A DNA stretch of 9,550 bases from Chloroflexota bacterium (GTDB taxonomy: Bacteria; Chloroflexota; Dehalococcoidia; SZUA-161): the NCBI GenBank assembly GCA_016865955.1, contig VGNW01000076.1, forward strand, positions 1 to 9,550. Reading direction: 5' to 3'. Shown in pieces: positions 6,395 to 9,550 of the stretch. The number at the start of each line of letters is the position of its first letter. The first letter of the stretch is position 1. The notes beneath the pieces were generated by a model, which ran no database searches, was not told the origin of the DNA, and was given only the letters and a program-made list of their open reading frames with translations. Both the position numbers and the translations under genes were made by a program.

Positions 6395-6414
6395 CATACA
6401 TACATACATGTCAA
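6386..6414 (-). promoter_or_regulatory. Strong minus-strand promoter for the candidate small RNA
   Basis: Read on the minus strand: perfect TTGACA (6414-6409), spacer of exactly 17 bases (6408-6392) carrying TG one base before the -10, then TATTTT (6391-6386, 4 of 6). This combination of consensus -35, optimal spacer and extended -10 is the best sigma-70 promoter in the window. Confidence 0.6.
6394..6409. repeat. Tetranucleotide repeat (ACAT)x4 in a promoter spacer
   Basis: Four perfect tandem ACAT units. Fifteen of the sixteen bases form the spacer of the minus-strand promoter and the last is the end of its -35 box. The tract also lies in the leader of the methyltransferase mRNA. Gain or loss of a unit would change the spacer from 17 to 21 or 13. 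Confidence 0.8.
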
Positions 6415-6438
6415 TAGCTCTTTCGGGTGGCTTAGATC

Positions 6439-9400
6439 ATGGATAAACAGGACGCTACAAGAATCATAAAGGCAACTTTTGAAAAACCCTTCGACAAGGG
6501 CAGGTTCGTTCACTTTGTCAGTAATTTGCTCAATAGGATAGATGAGTCAAAGGCGTTTCCTGAACCTTTAAGAGGAGCGTATATACCTGAAAGCTTCCGT
6601 GACTATGTGAGAATGTATGACCGCTTGGGTAGTTATACAGACCCCGAGGGGAACAAGATCGACCTTCTGATTGTCTATCTGCAAAAAGAAACGTCGTTGG
6701 AGCGTGCCCGCACCGCCCAGCGCAACTTCGTTGCCCGCTATCTCAAGGACCGCGATGCGAAAGAGGCTGGACTCGTAGCTTTCGTTTCTCCTCACCCTGC
6801 AGACTGGCGGTTCTCCTTCGTCAAGATGGAATACAGGCTGGAGGAGACGCCGCAGGGGAAGACCAAGGTAAGGGAAGAGCTTACCCCGGCGCGCCGCTAC
6901 TCTTTTCTGGTCGGCGAGAGCGAAAGCAGCCACACCGCCAAAAATCAGTTGCTTCCTATTTTGCAGGAGGACAAAAGCAACCCCTCGCTCTCCGCCCTGG
7001 AGAAGTCATTCAGCATCGAGGTCGTTACTAAAGAGTTCTTCGGCAAGTACCGCGAGCTTTTCCTCGATGTCAAAGAGGCGCTGGACGGGCTTATCGAAAC
7101 GGACGAGGTCATCCGCAGGGATTTCTCCGCCAAAGGCATCAACACCGTAGATTTCTCCAAGAAGCTGCTGGGGCAGATTGTCTTTCTCTACTTCCTGCAG
7201 AAAAAGGGCTGGTTCGGCGTTGCCCGCGATGCGGAATGGGGCTCCGGTTCAAAGCAGTTTCTGCGGGAGCTTTTTAAAGAGAAGCACGGCAATTATAAGA
7301 ACTTTTTCAATGATGTTCTCGAGCCTTTGTTTTATGAGGCGTTGCGCATTGACCGCAGCCATGACGACGATTACTACAGCAGATTCAACTGCAAGATCCC
7401 CTTCCTCAACGGCGGTCTTTTCGACCCCATAAACAATTATGACTGGGTGCATACGGACATCCTTATCCCCAACAAGCTCTTCTCCAACAGCGAAAAGACC
7501 AAAGAAGGAGACACGGGTACAGGCATTCTGGATGTCTTCGACAGGTACAACTTCACTGTCTGGGAGGACGAGCCTCTGGAGAAAGAGGTGGCGGTTGACC
7601 CCGAGATGCTGGGCAAGGTGTTCGAGAAATTAGGTGCTATCACCCCAGAAAAGTTTGACGAATGGGCTAAGGGTATTCGTTCAGGGCATAAAGCAGAGGA
7701 AAACGAAGCTAATAGAAAGTTAGGTGTGTATTATACACCGCGCGAGATTGTGCACTATATGTGCCAGGAGAGCCTTATCAACTATCTGGACGCCGCTGTC
7801 AACACCGGCGCAGCCCCGCTGAGACAAGCCGGTACCCCTCAGGGGAAGCTTATTGGGGAGCGCTGGTCGGCGCAGATGGCGTTGAGCGTCCCTGCCTACC
7901 AGCCTGTGGTCCCGCGGCAGGATATCGAAACCCTCGTGCGCCGAGGCGAGCTTGCTCTCGAGCACGACGAAATAGCTGTTAAAAAACAGGCTGAAATAGA
8001 GCAGGGCAAAATAAAATCAAGCGAATATGGTCTTAAACTTCAATCAATCATGGAGAATGCCCGAAAGATAGACGACGCACTGGCGAATATCAGGGTTTGC
8101 GACCCCGCCGTCGGCTCCGGGGCTTTCCTGGTGGGGATGATGCACGAAATCGTCAAATGCCGCAGTGTGCTGACCACCTATCTCGGAGATAAAACAGGAA
8201 GAAGTGCTTATGTTTTCAAGCGCCATGCCATTCAGAGCTGCCTTTACGGAGTGGACATCGACCCGGGCGCGGTGGAGATTGCCAAGCTGCGCCTGTGGCT
8301 GTCGCTGGTGGTTGATGAGGAGGACATCAGTCAGATTAAGCCCCTGCCTAACCTGGACTACAAAATAGTCTGCGGCAACTCGCTGCTGGGTTATCCTTAT
8401 CAGCCTCGCGGTTTAGAGGAGATTGAAACCTTAAAAGAGCAATTTTTTGACGAGGTGCATCCCAAAGAAAAGAGTCAGCTAAGGATTCAGATTGATAATG
8501 CAATCCAGAACCTATTCAAAAACACAGGTAAATCCCTTGGTTATAGAGTATCGGTAGATTTTAAGGTAAATTTCTCTGAAGTATTCAGAGAAAAGGGTGG
8601 GTTTGATGTAGTGATTGCGAACCCGCCGTATGGATTATTGAATAAGAAACAAAACAAAACCGAAGGTCATATTGTAAGTCCTCAAGAGCTAAATTACTAC
8701 AGGACATCTAAAGAATATATTCAGGCGTTAGGTGGAATGATTAATGTGTTCCGCTTATTTATTATAAGGAGCTTGAACATCTTAAAAGAAAATGGCTTTT
8801 TTACTGAGATATTCCCCTTAGCATTTATCGGCGATGTGAGCGTGAGCAAGTTGAGAAAATATCTCATATCGCACTTCAATTTTATCGGTATTGAAGCGTT
8901 TCCAGAAAGGGATAACGAAAAAACGAGGGTATTTGAGAGCGTTAAAATGTCTGTATGTATTCTTAATATGGTAAAAAAACACTCCGATGTGAAGTTCTTT
9001 GTGAGGATTCATCACGATAAATTTGTTGACTTCCGGAATGAGAAGGTATTTATAAGTAAGCCTGCTATTGAAGTCATTGACCGAACTAACTATACAATCC
9101 CGCTTCTTTTTTCAAAAGACCTTAATATCATCCTAAAGACTTACAGAATATCGACAAGGCTATCAGAAATAGGGCACTGTTATACCGGCGAAGTGGATCT
9201 CACCCTTGGAAGGAAATACTTAACCGATAATGCAAACCATGCTACTTTTATCAAAGGTGCGATTATCGATAGATACGTGATCAGGCATGAGATGAGTCAA
9301 GGTGAAATAAAATATCTAGACTCCAAGCGTTATCTAAAGGAAAACCACGGGCAGAAGACTTTGCATCACAGAGTGCATCGAATTGCCATGCAAGCAATTA

Positions 9401-9550
9401 CCGGAGTCAATGAAAAAATCAGATTAAAAATGACGTTGATAAACAAAGACATATTTTGTGCGAATTCGGTAAACTATATAATTATAGGCGATTGCAATAT
9501 AGATTTAAGATACGCTCTTGCTCTTCTTAATAGTTCACTAGTTAGATCGG
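6439..9550 (+). CDS. Eco57I-type (type IIG-like) adenine-specific DNA methyltransferase, 3' end outside window
   Basis: The frame runs without a stop from the ATG at 6439 to the window end (1037 codons), so the C-terminus is missing. An in-frame TAG at 6433 and GGGTGG 8 bases upstream support this start. Methyltransferase motifs: G429-V-Y-Y-T-P434 (motif X region), D555-P-A-V-G-S-G-A-F563 (AdoMet binding, motif I), Y603-G-V-D-I-D608 (motif II), and N728-P-P-Y731 (motif IV, N6-adenine catalysis). Residues 1-400 form a helical N-terminal region typical of large Eco57I-type proteins; I see no clear PD-(D/E)xK nuclease site, although D75 lies in a suitable strand. From about residue 895 the sequence resembles a TaqI-like target recognition domain (LNSSL near the end). 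It presumably marks host DNA so that the PLD-helicase spares it. G+C drops sharply near residue 660-680. Confidence 0.9.
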   Translation, partial: MDKQDATRIIKATFEKPFDKGRFVHFVSNLLNRIDESKAFPEPLRGAYIPESFRDYVRMYDRLGSYTDPEGNKIDLLIVYLQKETSLERARTAQRNFVARYLKDRDAKEAGLVAFVSPHPADWRFSFVKMEYRLEETPQGKTKVREELTPARRYSFLVGESESSHTAKNQLLPILQEDKSNPSLSALEKSFSIEVVTKEFFGKYRELFLDVKEALDGLIETDEVIRRDFSAKGINTVDFSKKLLGQIVFLYFLQKKGWFGVARDAEWGSGSKQFLRELFKEKHGNYKNFFNDVLEPLFYEALRIDRSHDDDYYSRFNCKIPFLNGGLFDPINNYDWVHTDILIPNKLFSNSEKTKEGDTGTGILDVFDRYNFTVWEDEPLEKEVAVDPEMLGKVFEKLGAITPEKFDEWAKGIRSGHKAEENEANRKLGVYYTPREIVHYMCQESLINYLDAAVNTGAAPLRQAGTPQGKLIGERWSAQMALSVPAYQPVVPRQDIETLVRRGELALEHDEIAVKKQAEIEQGKIKSSEYGLKLQSIMENARKIDDALANIRVCDPAVGSGAFLVGMMHEIVKCRSVLTTYLGDKTGRSAYVFKRHAIQSCLYGVDIDPGAVEIAKLRLWLSLVVDEEDISQIKPLPNLDYKIVCGNSLLGYPYQPRGLEEIETLKEQFFDEVHPKEKSQLRIQIDNAIQNLFKNTGKSLGYRVSVDFKVNFSEVFREKGGFDVVIANPPYGLLNKKQNKTEGHIVSPQELNYYRTSKEYIQALGGMINVFRLFIIRSLNILKENGFFTEIFPLAFIGDVSVSKLRKYLISHFNFIGIEAFPERDNEKTRVFESVKMSVCILNMVKKHSDVKFFVRIHHDKFVDFRNEKVFISKPAIEVIDRTNYTIPLLFSKDLNIILKTYRISTRLSEIGHCYTGEVDLTLGRKYLTDNANHATFIKGAIIDRYVIRHEMSQGEIKYLDSKRYLKENHGQKTLHHRVHRIAMQAITGVNEKIRLKMTLINKDIFCANSVNYIIIGDCNIDLRYALALLNSSLVRS

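Noticed and set aside
8440..8520. Frameshift or gene fusion artefact at the composition change in the methyltransferase
   Set aside because: Translation codon by codon shows one frame continuing from motif I through NPPY into the recognition domain with the normal family order and spacing.
2637..9550. Labelling the locus DISARM, BREX, Zorya or Mokosh
   Set aside because: DISARM needs drmB (DUF1998), BREX needs pglZ and brxC, Zorya needs motor genes, and Mokosh uses a different helicase type. None of these marker genes is visible, although the 3' flank is not in the window.

Overview
The window is bacterial DNA of about 50% G+C. It has sigma-70-type promoter elements, GGAGG Shine-Dalgarno sites, GTG starts and overlapping genes. 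Spaces between modules hold short palindromic elements of a kind I associate with environmental Chloroflexota (Dehalococcoidia-like) and similar genomes. That taxonomic guess is weak. All recognised protein genes are on the + strand.

Positions 1-1375: end of a surface polysaccharide locus. It has the C-terminal part of a processive family 2 glycosyltransferase (NodC / hyaluronan synthase / PNAG synthase type). Ten bases later comes a membrane-anchored protein with the motifs of a polysaccharide deacetylase. Synthase plus deacetylase suggests an amino-sugar polymer made and then trimmed.

Positions 1376-2636: a HEPN/MNT toxin-antitoxin pair (MntA-like nucleotidyltransferase, HepT-like HEPN ribonuclease, 14-base overlap). 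It is bracketed by two identical 27-base direct repeats and by stretches rich in palindromes.

Positions 2637-9550: a probable DNA-restriction defence locus. A 1063-residue protein joins an N-terminal phospholipase D-type nuclease to an SNF2-like superfamily 2 helicase. A NYN-domain (PIN-like) ribonuclease gene overlaps it by 4 bases. After a 116-base gap comes a large Eco57I-type adenine methyltransferase, open from 6439 to the window edge and cut off there. The likely logic is that the methyltransferase marks self DNA, the PLD-helicase translocates on and cuts unmarked DNA, and the NYN protein adds RNA cleavage.

The most unusual signal is the 116-base gap between the NYN and methyltransferase genes. 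Read on the minus strand it holds a perfect TTGACA, a 17-base spacer, an extended -10, then about 59 bases ending in a GC-rich hairpin and six T. This looks like a complete gene for a small structured RNA, end to end with the NYN stop codon. Its promoter shares a palindrome with the forward promoter of the methyltransferase gene, and its spacer is made of four ACAT repeats. A ribonuclease, a small RNA and a restriction system in one unit is not a layout I can match to a named system.
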